Below are positions 52,601 to 61,509 of a stretch of 64,000 bases of DNA, in pieces. A program made the translations under genes and the position numbers. The stretch is from JANWZL01 sp041640815 (GTDB lineage Bacteria > Pseudomonadota > Gammaproteobacteria > Burkholderiales > Thiobacillaceae): positions 66,645 through 130,644 of the forward strand of contig JBEPZO010000001.1 of the NCBI GenBank assembly GCA_041640815.1. Reading direction: 5' to 3'. Below the pieces are notes generated by a model. It searched no databases. It had not been told where the DNA came from and saw only the letters and a program-made list of their open reading frames with translations. Position 1 is the first letter of the stretch. Each line of letters starts with the position of its first letter.

Positions 52601-53911
52601 TTAGAAGCGGTGGGTGTACATGAGCTGCCAGTTGGTTTGGCTGTGGTCCACCTTGTACCCCATCATGGAGTTGGTCTGAGAAACCTCAGGCGCATGGCTC
52701 AGAGAAAAGTTGAGCGCCGAATCCTTGCTGAGGTCATAACCAAAGCCGATGGTGTAATGATTCTCGACGATGGCAGGGAACAGGTAGTGCATCGTCGCGT
52801 CTGGGACGGGGTTGTCCGCCAGGTTGGCACCCGCGCGCAGCGTCAGGGCATCGGTTGCCTTGTAGGCGATACCGAGGCTCACCACGGTCTGGTTCTTCCA
52901 ATTCTGGGGGAGCGCAAAGGTGACGCTGTCACCCATGGCCTCATAGGTCATGACGAAATTCTTCATCACCCCTCTCCAGCCCATGCGCTTGACATCGACA
53001 GCCACAAGGGTGCTCGGCGTGGCCTGCACGGCAATACCGAGGCCAAACGTCTCCGGCCATTGGAAATCGCGGACGATCAGCTTGCCCGTGACGAGGGGGG
53101 AACCATTGGCAAAGAATGTTGCGCTACCGGATCCTGTTTCCATGTCGTCAAGACCGGTCTTAAAGTGATAAACACCGCCAATGCTCACCATGGGATTGAA
53201 CTTGTAGGTGAAGCCGAGTTTGCCGGCAAAACCCGTTCCCTTGGCCTTGCCGGTGAAATCGCTGCTATCGCTGAATTCTAGACGAACTGGGGTCGTAGGC
53301 GGCAGCATAAGTGCCCCGCCCAGTGGGCCACTAGGAGGAGTAGTGATCAGAGAAGACATTCCGTATGTGCCATCCCCCAAGGGCATGACCATCTTCACGT
53401 CCAGCATAGCCCATACGAAGTCCAGGCTACCGCCTATGACGAGATCTTCTGTCACCTTATAGGCCACAGGCACGATGAAGCGACCTACACCCAGCTCCGA
53501 GCGTTCCGGCAGGCCATCCATGCTGGTGCTGTATTCCGTGCCCATACCCCCTTGTGCAAAGAGGCCGAAGCCATAGGTGAGCTTACCGTCGCTTTTGACA
53601 TAGCCCACCGCCGGCATGTAATAGGCATCACCGCCGGAGCCCATAGGGGTGCCGAGGTGGTTGCTGGTCACATCCGGCCCCAGGAAGCCCAGGGCAATAT
53701 CGAGCCGGCTGCCTTTGCCCATTAGGCCAAGGGTGGCAGGGTTGTTCATCACGGCGGCGGTACCGTTGTCATAGGCAAGGGAGGCGCCGCCCATACCGGC
53801 GGCGATGGGGCCATAGCCCTCCATGTTCATGCCGTTGGTGGCCCACACGGCAGCTGGGGCAACCATGCCGGCGAGCGCTAAGCTCAGGACGTGTCGCTTC
53901 ACTCGCATCAT
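52601..53911 (-). CDS. FadL/OmpP1-family outer-membrane transporter
   Basis: The 436-residue protein has a signal peptide ending near VWA (residue 24) and the FadL hatch region NGMNMEGYGPIAAGMGGASLAYDN, including the typical NPATLGLM that follows. The rest alternates beta strands up to a C-terminal YTHRF, the aromatic end of an outer-membrane barrel. The family imports long-chain fatty acids and other hydrophobic compounds. The start is ATG 53911 or the next ATG 53908. A strong terminator follows the gene. Confidence 0.92.
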   Translation of the reverse strand: MMRVKRHVLSLALAGMVAPAAVWATNGMNMEGYGPIAAGMGGASLAYDNGTAAVMNNPATLGLMGKGSRLDIALGFLGPDVTSNHLGTPMGSGGDAYYMPAVGYVKSDGKLTYGFGLFAQGGMGTEYSTSMDGLPERSELGVGRFIVPVAYKVTEDLVIGGSLDFVWAMLDVKMVMPLGDGTYGMSSLITTPPSGPLGGALMLPPTTPVRLEFSDSSDFTGKAKGTGFAGKLGFTYKFNPMVSIGGVYHFKTGLDDMETGSGSATFFANGSPLVTGKLIVRDFQWPETFGLGIAVQATPSTLVAVDVKRMGWRGVMKNFVMTYEAMGDSVTFALPQNWKNQTVVSLGIAYKATDALTLRAGANLADNPVPDATMHYLFPAIVENHYTIGFGYDLSKDSALNFSLSHAPEVSQTNSMMGYKVDHSQTNWQLMYTHRF

Positions 53912-54254
53912 TATCCTCCAGAGACGGAAAAGAATGCTACATATTCTTGTAGCACGCGCATGTTAGCCGAGCGTGTGGGGAGGTACAAGAGCCTGAGGAA
54001 CAGGTGCTGGGATCAAGCATTCAAATCTGCACATTCGGCCACGAAGTTTGGCATGAGCTGGCTGATCAATGGCGTTATGGATTCTCGTTAGTCAGAGCGG
54101 GTCACTGAAAGGCAGCAAGCATCATCGAGAAGTAATCGAACGCTGGGATCATTAGTTAAATTCGTTAAGTAGGAGCATGTCGCTTATCGCGACGGCCAAT
54201 ATGTATAAGCTTACCCTTGTACACACCTGCACACTATCGGCATCATAGTTCGCC
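53912..54254. other. Intergenic region between divergent fadL-like gene and nadE
   Basis: The 343 bases are AT-richer than their surroundings and must hold two promoters. A short inverted pair GTCGC/GCGAC sits at 54179-54193. No gene, RNA or longer repeat was recognised. Confidence 0.45.
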
Positions 54255-55859
54255 GTGAAGCTCGCTCTCGCGCAGTTCAACCCCATCGTGGGCGACCTCG
54301 AAGGCAACGCCCGGCGCATCCATGAGCTGGCCGGCCAGGCGCACGCTGCCGGTGCCGAGCTGTTGCTGTTGCCGGAGCTCGCCCTTTGCGGCTACCCCCC
54401 CGAGGATCTGGCGTTGCGGGAGGACTTCTATGCCGAGAACGCCCGCCTGCTGGACTGGCTCACCGCCAGGCTGCCGCCGGACCTGACGGTGGTGCTGGGA
54501 TTTCCCCTGCTGGAGGCCGACCGGCGTTACAACGCCGCGGCGGTGCTCTCGGGCGGGCGCATCACGGCCATCTATCGCAAGCAAGACCTACCCAACCACA
54601 CCGTGTTCGACGAGCTGCGCACCTTCGTGCCGGGTCAGACGGCCACCGTCTTCGAGGCCGGCGGTGTGCGCTTCGGCATCAACATCTGCTCCGACATCTG
54701 GGTGCCGGGCATCGCTACCCAGGCCAAGGCGGCTGGCGCCGAGGTCTTGCTGGTGATCAATGCCTCGCCCTTTCACAAGGGCAAGCAAGAGGAGCGCTAT
54801 CAGGTGGCGCGCGCGCGCATCGCCGAGACGGGGCTGCCGCTCGTCTACGTCAACATGGTCGGTGGCCAGGACGAGCTGGTGTTCGACGGTGGCTCCTTCG
54901 CCATGGACGCGCGGGGCTGCCTCACCGCCCAACTGCCGTTTTTCCAGGAGGGACTGTTTTACCTCGAGCTCGCCGACGGTGTAGCCAGCGGCGAAATCCA
55001 TCCTGTGCCTGGCCTGGAGGAGAGCGTCTACCGCGCCCTGGTGCTAGGGGTGCGCGATTACGTCGACAAAAACGGTTTTCCAGGCGTGCTCATCGGCCTG
55101 TCAGGCGGCATCGACTCCGCCCTCACCCTGGTCATCGCCGTCGACGCCCTCGGCCCCGAGCGCGTCGAGGCGGTGATGATGCCCTCGCAGTACACCGCCG
55201 ACATGAGCCAGGAAGATGCGGCCGAACTCGCTCGCCGGCTGGGGGTAACCTACCGCGTGATCTCGATCAAACCCATGTTCGACAGCTTCCTGGCTGCCCT
55301 GGCCGACGAGTTCGACAACCTCCCCTACGATACCACGGAGGAAAACCTGCAGGCGCGCATCCGGGGCGTGATCCTGATGGCGCTATCGAACAAGTTCGGC
55401 AAGCTCGTGCTCACTACGGGCAACAAGAGCGAGATGGCGGTCGGTTATGCCACCCTCTATGGCGACATGGCGGGTGGTTTTGCGGTGCTGAAAGACGTCG
55501 CTAAAACGATGGTCTATAGCCTAGCTAGACACCGTAACAAAGTTGGGGCGGATATCCCTGGGCGCATCTTCGATCGACCACCAAGCGCCGAGTTGCGCCC
55601 TAATCAGACCGATCAGGATAGTTTGCCGCCTTATCAAGAGCTCGACGCCATCATGGAGCGCTACATGGAGCTCGACCAGTCGCCGCGTGAGATCGTCGCC
55701 GCCGGTTTCCCCGAGGAGATGGTGCGCAAAGTGGTGCGGCTGATCGACCAATCGGAATACAAGCGCCGCCAGGCAGCACCCGGCATCCGAGTGACGAAGC
55801 GCGCTTTCGGCAAAGACCGGCGCTACCCGGTGACCAACCGTTATCAGGCGCCCTTCTGA
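54255..55859 (+). CDS. nadE: Glutamine-dependent NAD+ synthetase
   Basis: The 534-residue enzyme turns nicotinate adenine dinucleotide into NAD+ with glutamine as nitrogen donor. The N-terminal nitrilase-type glutaminase domain has its Glu in LLPELALCGYPP, Lys in YRKQDLPNHTVFDE and Cys in INICSDIWVPG. The C-terminal synthetase domain begins near residue 265 and has the ATP loop GLSGGIDSALTL. The start is GTG 54255, right at the first strand (VKLALAQFNPIVGD). glnB follows 88 bases downstream, a common betaproteobacterial pairing. Confidence 0.95.
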   Translation: MKLALAQFNPIVGDLEGNARRIHELAGQAHAAGAELLLLPELALCGYPPEDLALREDFYAENARLLDWLTARLPPDLTVVLGFPLLEADRRYNAAAVLSGGRITAIYRKQDLPNHTVFDELRTFVPGQTATVFEAGGVRFGINICSDIWVPGIATQAKAAGAEVLLVINASPFHKGKQEERYQVARARIAETGLPLVYVNMVGGQDELVFDGGSFAMDARGCLTAQLPFFQEGLFYLELADGVASGEIHPVPGLEESVYRALVLGVRDYVDKNGFPGVLIGLSGGIDSALTLVIAVDALGPERVEAVMMPSQYTADMSQEDAAELARRLGVTYRVISIKPMFDSFLAALADEFDNLPYDTTEENLQARIRGVILMALSNKFGKLVLTTGNKSEMAVGYATLYGDMAGGFAVLKDVAKTMVYSLARHRNKVGADIPGRIFDRPPSAELRPNQTDQDSLPPYQELDAIMERYMELDQSPREIVAAGFPEEMVRKVVRLIDQSEYKRRQAAPGIRVTKRAFGKDRRYPVTNRYQAPF

Positions 55860-55947
55860 TGGCAGCTAGGGCGTGCAGGAGGGGTTGCCTCGTGCAGCCG
55901 ATGTGTTACCGTAATCACACGGATAACTGCCTGCCTACTGCCATGAC

Positions 55948-56286
55948 ATGAAAAAGATCGAGGCCATCATCAAGCCCTTCAAGCTCGACGAAGTGCGCGA
56001 GGCCTTGTCGGCCATTGGCGTGACCGGGCTCACCGTCACCGAGGTCAAAGGCTTTGGCCGCCAGAAGGGGCATACCGAGCTCTACCGCGGCGCCGAATAC
56101 GTGGTGGATTTCCTACCCAAGGTCAAGATCGAGCTGGTGGTGGCCGACGGCCTTATGGAGCAGGCCATCGACGCCATCGTGAAGGCCGCGCGCACCGGCA
56201 AGATCGGCGACGGCAAGATCTTCGTCAGCCACGTCGAGCAAGTGGTGCGCATACGCACGGGTGAGACCGGCGAGGCGGCGGTCTGA
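55948..56286 (+). CDS. glnB: Nitrogen regulatory protein P-II
   Basis: The 112-residue PII protein has the N-terminal KKIEAIIKPFKLDEVREAL and the T-loop GRQKGHTELYRGAEYVVDFLPK with the uridylylation site Tyr51. The C-terminal signature GDGKIFVSHVEQVVRIRTGE completes the ATP/2-oxoglutarate site. It senses nitrogen, carbon and energy state. PII can bind NAD synthetase (NadE) directly in some bacteria, so its position after nadE is meaningful. It converges with glk. Confidence 0.96.
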   Translation: MKKIEAIIKPFKLDEVREALSAIGVTGLTVTEVKGFGRQKGHTELYRGAEYVVDFLPKVKIELVVADGLMEQAIDAIVKAARTGKIGDGKIFVSHVEQVVRIRTGETGEAAV

Positions 56287-56304
56287 GACAGCTTTTGAAC
56301 CGGC

Positions 56305-57255
56305 TCAGGCCGTGGCGGCCAGTGCCGCCCCTTTGAGGCCGACTTCCTCGTCCAGCACCACATAGACGGGCACCCGCTCCATCCATGCAGAAAAGCGGCC
56401 CTTGTCGCGAAAGCCGCTGAGGAAGTCCCCTTGCTGCAAGATGGGCAAGATCTTGGGTGCGATGCCGCCGGCGAGATAGACGCCGCCCAGACTCTGCGCG
56501 ACGAGAGCGAGGTCGCCTGCGGTTTGGCCGAAGATGCGCGCGAACAGCTTGAGCGTGCGCACCGCCACCGCATCGCGCCCAGTGAGCGCGGCCTCTGTAA
56601 CCTCGGCCGCCGTCAGCGGCGGCGGCAAGCCGGAGCTGTTCGCATCCTCCCAGCAAAAGCGGTAGAGGTGGACTAGACCGGGTCCGGAAAGGATGCGCTC
56701 GACCGACACCCGGCCATAGATGCCCTGCAAAAAGGTCAATAGCCGCATCTGCAAGGCGTCGGCGGGGGCGAAGGAGATGTGTCCACCTTCCGAGGCCATA
56801 GCGCGGTAGCGTCCCTCGAACCAGGCGGTCTGCACGACACCCAAACCGGTGCCTGCCCCCAGCGCCAGGCGCGGCGCATTGGGCACGGGCTCGCCCGCCT
56901 GCAAGGTGGCGCGGCCGTCCTCCTCCAGCACGCCCAGGCCATGGCCGACGGCGGCGAAGTCATTGATGAGCCGCACCTTGGCGATGCCGGTCTCGGAGCA
57001 GATGGCCTCGCTGTCGATGGCCCAGTCCAGGTTGGTGAGCTTCACCCGCCGGCCGTCCGTGGGCCCGGCTACGGCCAGGCAGGCGGCCTGCGGGCGCGTC
57101 TTGCCATCGAGGAAGGCGCGCAGCAGTTGACTCAAGGAGGCGGCCTGGTCGTTACGGTAGCGCTGCACTTCGCGCAGCCGCACGCGGTTGATGGCCACGT
57201 CGGCGAGGGCCAGGCGGGTATAGGTGCCACCGATGTCGCCGGTCAATACGATCAT
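56305..57255 (-). CDS. glk: Glucokinase
   Basis: The 316-residue enzyme phosphorylates glucose with ATP. It has the N-terminal phosphate loop LTGDIGGTYTRLALAD (residues 4-19), the sugar-binding LINDFAAVGHGL near residue 97, GAGTGLGVVQT near residue 133 and EGGHISFAP with the Glu ligand near residue 155. The C-terminal GGVYLAGGIAPK follows. This is the E. coli Glk type rather than ROK. It is the last gene of a minus-strand set with a small conserved gene 25 bases upstream. Confidence 0.93.
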   Translation of the reverse strand: MIVLTGDIGGTYTRLALADVAINRVRLREVQRYRNDQAASLSQLLRAFLDGKTRPQAACLAVAGPTDGRRVKLTNLDWAIDSEAICSETGIAKVRLINDFAAVGHGLGVLEEDGRATLQAGEPVPNAPRLALGAGTGLGVVQTAWFEGRYRAMASEGGHISFAPADALQMRLLTFLQGIYGRVSVERILSGPGLVHLYRFCWEDANSSGLPPPLTAAEVTEAALTGRDAVAVRTLKLFARIFGQTAGDLALVAQSLGGVYLAGGIAPKILPILQQGDFLSGFRDKGRFSAWMERVPVYVVLDEEVGLKGAALAATA

Positions 57256-57280
57256 GCTCTAGCGACCTTGTGTTGCGCCA

Positions 57281-57544
57281 TTAGGGCTTGACGATCTCCA
57301 AATCCATGAGCTCGGCGCTCAGGCCGGTCAGATCCGGCGTCAGGACGGGGATCAGGCAGGTCTCGACGGCGTATTCCCATGGGCGGCCATGCATGTCCGT
57401 CTGGATCAGCGTGGCAGCGTCATCGCGCTCCAGAACCAGGCTTGGCGGATTGTCCACCACCTCGATCACGCGCCAGAGCCTGCCCAGATAGCGCACCTTG
57501 AGGCCGATCAAGGCCCGCAACTGAGGCAAGGAGAGTGGGCTCAT
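57281..57544 (-). CDS. Small conserved-looking protein of unknown function
   Basis: The 87-residue protein starts MSPLSLPQLRALIGLKVRY. It contains a compact beta-rich core (LWRVIEVVDNPPSLVLER, then TDMHGRPWEYAVETCLIPV) with no signal peptide or membrane helix. It lies between a glutamine amidotransferase gene and glk on the same strand, with gaps of 46 and 25 bases, which supports it as a real gene. ATG 57565 is another possible start. No family recognised. Confidence 0.6.
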   Translation of the reverse strand: MSPLSLPQLRALIGLKVRYLGRLWRVIEVVDNPPSLVLERDDAATLIQTDMHGRPWEYAVETCLIPVLTPDLTGLSAELMDLEIVKP

Positions 57545-57590
57545 GGCCTTGCTTCCAGTGGTCATGGCCTTGAGGCGTGCGATCGGGCAG

Positions 57591-58295
57591 TCACGCTCGC
57601 AGGCCCTCGAGCCAACGACCGTAGAGGCGCTCGGCGACCGCCCGCATGGGGGCGAGCAAGCGCGGTGTGTCGGCGAGGATGCGCTCGGGGGTCTGCACGG
57701 CGGGGCTTGCGGCCTGGGCGATCTCCTCGGCACCGAGTTCGCACCAAGTGCGGATCATCGCCTCGGTCATCTCGACGTGACATTGCAGGCCCAGGTGGGG
57801 ACCCAGGGCAAAGGCCTGGTTGGCGCAGTAGTTGCTCTCCAGGATGCGCTGGGCGCCAGGCGGGATGGAAAAGGTCTCGCCATGCCAGTGAAAGGCATGG
57901 AATTGCTGGATGTCGCCAAACCAGTGCTGGGTGACGGGGCTCGCCACGGTCTTGACCTCACCCCAGCCGATCTCCTTGACCGGGTTGCGTGTGACCTCGC
58001 CGCCGAGGGCGCGGGCCATGAGCTGGCCGCCTAGGCAATGCCCGAGCACGGGGACGTCCGCCTGCACCGCCTGGCGGATCAGGCTCAGCACTTTGGGGAT
58101 CCAGGGCAGTGCGTCGTTGACGCTCATCGGCCCGCCCATGAACACTAGGCCGGAGAAGCCGGCAGGGCTATCCGGGACCGCCTCGCCGGCGTCGATGGCG
58201 ATGAGGCACCAGGGAACCCCCTGGGCGTCGAGGTATGTGGCAAAATGGCCTGGTCCCTCGCTCGGGGCATGGCGAAAGATGGCGACAGGTTGCAT
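57591..58295 (-). CDS. Class I glutamine amidotransferase (GMP synthase-like)
   Basis: The 234-residue protein is a single class I GATase domain. It has VFMGGPMSVND near residue 51, the nucleophile Cys87 in VLGHCLGGQLMARAL, the loop AFHWHGETFSIPPGA near residue 141 and the catalytic His in GLQCHVEMTEAM near residue 178. No synthetase domain is attached. Stand-alone members hydrolyse glutamine or gamma-glutamyl compounds. ATG 58295 starts the first strand. Confidence 0.88.
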   Translation of the reverse strand: MQPVAIFRHAPSEGPGHFATYLDAQGVPWCLIAIDAGEAVPDSPAGFSGLVFMGGPMSVNDALPWIPKVLSLIRQAVQADVPVLGHCLGGQLMARALGGEVTRNPVKEIGWGEVKTVASPVTQHWFGDIQQFHAFHWHGETFSIPPGAQRILESNYCANQAFALGPHLGLQCHVEMTEAMIRTWCELGAEEIAQAASPAVQTPERILADTPRLLAPMRAVAERLYGRWLEGLRA

Positions 58296-58745
58296 CAGCG
58301 GGGAGGAGCGTAAATTCAATCTTGGCATTATCCCAGATTGTCGATGAGGAACGCGGAAAGACGCGAATGCGCAACCGCGAAATGGCCCTAAGCGAGGCGA
58401 TCGTAGGCCTAGTATAGAGGCATGAAACAGCCGGTTGAGAAGTAAAACACAAGATGACCTCGGAAGGGTAAAAGGGGGGCAGGCGCAAGGCGTGTCTCAG
58501 GAGGCACAGACGGGCGTTACTAGGAAATGAATGACGAAGCATAAGGGACTATGCCTGCTCATGACAGCCAGGGCCTCAAAAGGCATAGATGTCAAGTCGG
58601 TTAGCGGCTGCGGGTTTTGTCGCGCTCGATCAGGGCGTAAGCCGAGTGGTTGTGGGCGCACGAGAAGTGGCGCGCCGCAGGGCGGAGCAGGGGACCCGCG
58701 TGAGCGGGGATGCGACCCTAAAGGCGCGGCGAACTTCGAGTCGGG
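58296..58745. other. Intergenic region with duplicated folE2 tail
   Basis: These 450 bases between the amidotransferase start and the folE2 stop hold no supported gene. The right half includes a 60-base copy of the end of folE2 (58596-58655) and 85 GC-rich bases that separate it from the real gene. The left half is mixed-composition sequence in which I recognise nothing. Confidence 0.55.
58596..58655 (-). repeat. Partial duplication of the folE2 3' end
   Basis: The 60 bases repeat 58739-58800 with about three differences. Read on the minus strand, they encode HNHSAYALIERDKTRSR followed by a stop (TAA instead of TGA), exactly the FolE2 C-terminus. It is a remnant of a tandem duplication or of recombination, offset by about 144 bases. 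Confidence 0.85.
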
Positions 58746-59591
58746 TCAGCGGCTGCGGGTTTTGTCGCGTTCGATCAGGGCGTAAGCCGAGTGGTTGTGG
58801 ATCGACTCGAAGTTCTCCGCCTCGACGACATAGGCATCGATACGCTCGTCGCGGTTCAGCTCGGCGGCGATGTCGCGCACCAGGTCCTCGACGAATTTGG
58901 GGTTGTCGTAGGCGTGCTCGGTGACGTATTTCTCGTCCGGTCGCTTGAGCAGACCATAAAGTTCGCACGAGGCGTTCTTTTCGGCCACGCGCACGATGTC
59001 CTCGATCCAAACGAAGGTATTGGTCCGCACCGTCAGGGTCACGTGCGAGCGCTGGTTATGGGCGCCATAGTCGGAGATCTTCTTCGAGCATGGGCAAAGG
59101 CTTGTCACCGGTACCACGACCTTGATCGTCTGTAGGTAACGGCCGTCCTTGATCTCGCCGATGAAGGTGACGTCGTAGTCGATGAGGCTTTCCACCCCTG
59201 TGACGGGGGCCTTTTTGTTGATGAAATAGGGGAAGCTCATCTCGATGTGGCCGGATTCCGCCTCCAACCGGGCCACCATGCGGCGCAGCATGTCCTCGAA
59301 ATTTTCTACCGAGATCTCGCGCTCATAGCCGTTCAAGATCTCGACGAAGCGCGACATATGAGTGCCCTTGAAGTGATGCGGCAGATAGACGTACATGTTG
59401 AAGGTGGCCACCGTGTGTTGCACGCCAGCGGTCTTGTCGGCCACACGCACCGGGTGGCGGATGGACTTGATGCCGACCTTGTCGATGGCGATTTGGCGCG
59501 AGTCAGGGTAGCTCTGCACATCGGGCATGGCATCGAGCGAAGGGCAAGGGGCCGCCGTCTCGCAGACGGCATCGCAGATTTGGCCGGTCAT
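58746..59591 (-). CDS. folE2: GTP cyclohydrolase FolE2 (type IB)
   Basis: FolE2 makes 7,8-dihydroneopterin triphosphate from GTP, the first step of folate and (in some cases) queuosine synthesis. It is the form not dependent on zinc. The 281 residues show DVQSYPDSRQIAIDKVGIK near residue 23, NMYVYLPHHFKGTHMSRFVE near residue 66 and the active-site SLCPCSKKISDYGAHNQRS near residue 165. ATG 59591 has GAGGAACC upstream; the shorter ATG 59528 would begin at the conserved MPDVQ. It ends the minus-strand operon xseB-ispA-dxs-folE2, and its tail is partly duplicated downstream. Confidence 0.94.
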   Translation of the reverse strand: MTGQICDAVCETAAPCPSLDAMPDVQSYPDSRQIAIDKVGIKSIRHPVRVADKTAGVQHTVATFNMYVYLPHHFKGTHMSRFVEILNGYEREISVENFEDMLRRMVARLEAESGHIEMSFPYFINKKAPVTGVESLIDYDVTFIGEIKDGRYLQTIKVVVPVTSLCPCSKKISDYGAHNQRSHVTLTVRTNTFVWIEDIVRVAEKNASCELYGLLKRPDEKYVTEHAYDNPKFVEDLVRDIAAELNRDERIDAYVVEAENFESIHNHSAYALIERDKTRSR

Positions 59592-59652
59592 GGCTGGTTC
59601 CTCGTGTTGGATTGCCGCAATGATAACGGGCGACAATACTTGAGTAAACTGC

Positions 59653-61509
59653 TCAAGTAAAAAGTTCCGTCCAGGTCGCGCGGATGGCGCGTTCGATGCC
59701 TGTAGCGTCCAGCCCACAGCGGGCAAGCAGGATGGCGGGGTCGCCGTGTTCGATGAAACGGTCGGGCAGCCCCAGGTGCAGGATCGGCCGCACGATGTGA
59801 AGTTCGGCGAGCGCCTCGGCCACGGCGCTGCCAGCGCCGCCCATGACGACGTTTTCCTCCAGCGTCACCAGGTAACGATGCGTCAGTGCCAGTTCCTTCA
59901 CCAGCGCCTTGTCGAGCGGCTTGACGAAACGCATGTCGGCCACCGTGGCGTTGAGCGTTGCGGCGACGGCCAGGGCGGGGGCGACCAGGCTGCCGAAGGC
60001 GAGCAAGGCGAGCTTTTCGCCCTGGCGGCGGACGATGCCCTTGCCAACGGGTAAGGGCTCGAGGCCGGCCTCGATCGTGGCGCCCGGACCACACCCCCGC
60101 GGGTAGCGTACGGCGCTAGGACCGTCGTAGTGGTAGGCCGTGGTCAGCAGCCGACGGCACTCGTTTTCGTCTGATGGCGCGGCGATGAGCAGATTCGGTA
60201 CACAACGCAAAAAACTTAGATCGAAGGCGCCGGCGTGGGTCGGCCCATCGGCGCCGACCAGGCCAGCCCGGTCGATGGCCAGCATCACCGGTAGTCTCTG
60301 CAGGGCGATGTCGTGGATCAACTGGTCGTAGGCGCGCTGCAAGAAGGTGGAATAGATCGCCACTACGGGTTTGAAGCCCTCGCAGGCGAGCCCCGCAGCG
60401 AAGGTGAGCGCATGCTGCTCGGCGATGCCGACGTCGAAGTAGCGCGACGGATAGCGTTGGGCGAAGTCGGTGAGCCCCGAGCCTTCGCACATGGCCGGCG
60501 TGATGCCGATCAGCCGCTCGTCCGCCGCTGCCATGTCGTTGAGCCAGGCCGCGAACACCTCGGTGTAGGTCGGGCGGCCTCCTGCCTTGGCGGTGATGCC
60601 GGCAGCGGGCTCGAATTTGCTCACGCCGTGATAAAGACAGGGGTTGGCCTCCGCCGGTTGATAGCCTTTGCCCTTTTGCGTCACCACGTGCAGGAACTGT
60701 GGCCCATCGAGTCGACGAAGGTTTTCCAGCGTTTCGATCAGGGCCTCGAGGTCGTGGCCATCGATCGGACCGAGGTAGTTGAAGCCGAACTCCTCGAACA
60801 GGGTGCCTGGCATGACCATGCCCTTGACGTGCTCCTCCGCCCGTCGCGCCAGTTCGTGCAAGGGCGGCAGATTGGCGAGCAGGCGCTCACCGCGGCGGCG
60901 CATGGCGTTATAGAAACGTCCGGACAGCAACCGAGTGAGGTAAGTGCTCAAGGCGCCGACATTGGGCGAGATCGACATCTCGTTGTCGTTGAGGATCACG
61001 AGCAGGTTGGCATCGCTGGCGCCGGCATTGTTCAGGGCCTCATAGGCCATGCCGGCGGTCATGGCGCCGTCGCCGATCACGGCCACGACACGCCTTGATT
61101 CGCCCTTGAGCTGAGCGGCGATGGCCATACCCAGGGCGGCAGAGATCGAGGTGCTGGAGTGGCCGGCAATGAAGGCGTCATAAGGGCTTTCCTCGCGCTT
61201 GGGAAAGCCCGACAGCCCATCGGTCTGCCGCAGGGTGTGCATGCGGTCGCGTCGGCCGGTGAGGATCTTGTGCGCGTAGGTCTGGTGGCCGACGTCCCAG
61301 ACGATGCGGTCTTCAGGGGTGTCGAACACGGTGTGCAGCGCGATGGTCAGCTCCACCACGCCGAGGTTGGAAGCCAGGTGGCCGCCGGTTTGGGAGACCG
61401 TGTCGATGATGAAGGCGCGCAACTCGGCCGCTAGGGCCTTGCGCTCACTCGGCGTCAGGTGCTTGAGGTCGGCTGGGGAGGCAATGCGGGCGAGGACCGA
61501 GCTTGTCAA
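59653..61509 (-). CDS. dxs: 1-deoxy-D-xylulose-5-phosphate synthase
   Basis: DXS joins pyruvate and glyceraldehyde-3-phosphate, the first step of the MEP isoprenoid pathway. The 618 residues show AGHSSTSISAALGMA near residue 114 and the TPP/metal motif GDGAMTAGMAYEALNNAG near residue 146. YLGPIDGHDL lies near residue 246 and the transketolase-like DVGIAEQHALTFAAGLA near residue 360, with the catalytic Glu. It overlaps the ispA stop by four bases, so expression is coupled to ispA. Confidence 0.96.
   Translation of the reverse strand: MTSSVLARIASPADLKHLTPSERKALAAELRAFIIDTVSQTGGHLASNLGVVELTIALHTVFDTPEDRIVWDVGHQTYAHKILTGRRDRMHTLRQTDGLSGFPKREESPYDAFIAGHSSTSISAALGMAIAAQLKGESRRVVAVIGDGAMTAGMAYEALNNAGASDANLLVILNDNEMSISPNVGALSTYLTRLLSGRFYNAMRRRGERLLANLPPLHELARRAEEHVKGMVMPGTLFEEFGFNYLGPIDGHDLEALIETLENLRRLDGPQFLHVVTQKGKGYQPAEANPCLYHGVSKFEPAAGITAKAGGRPTYTEVFAAWLNDMAAADERLIGITPAMCEGSGLTDFAQRYPSRYFDVGIAEQHALTFAAGLACEGFKPVVAIYSTFLQRAYDQLIHDIALQRLPVMLAIDRAGLVGADGPTHAGAFDLSFLRCVPNLLIAAPSDENECRRLLTTAYHYDGPSAVRYPRGCGPGATIEAGLEPLPVGKGIVRRQGEKLALLAFGSLVAPALAVAATLNATVADMRFVKPLDKALVKELALTHRYLVTLEENVVMGGAGSAVAEALAELHIVRPILHLGLPDRFIEHGDPAILLARCGLDATGIERAIRATWTELFT

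Noticed and set aside
54386..55504. Open frame of 372 codons inside nadE, other frame
   Set aside because: It is Arg/Gly-rich, out-of-frame reading of the conserved nadE gene; no independent start signal.
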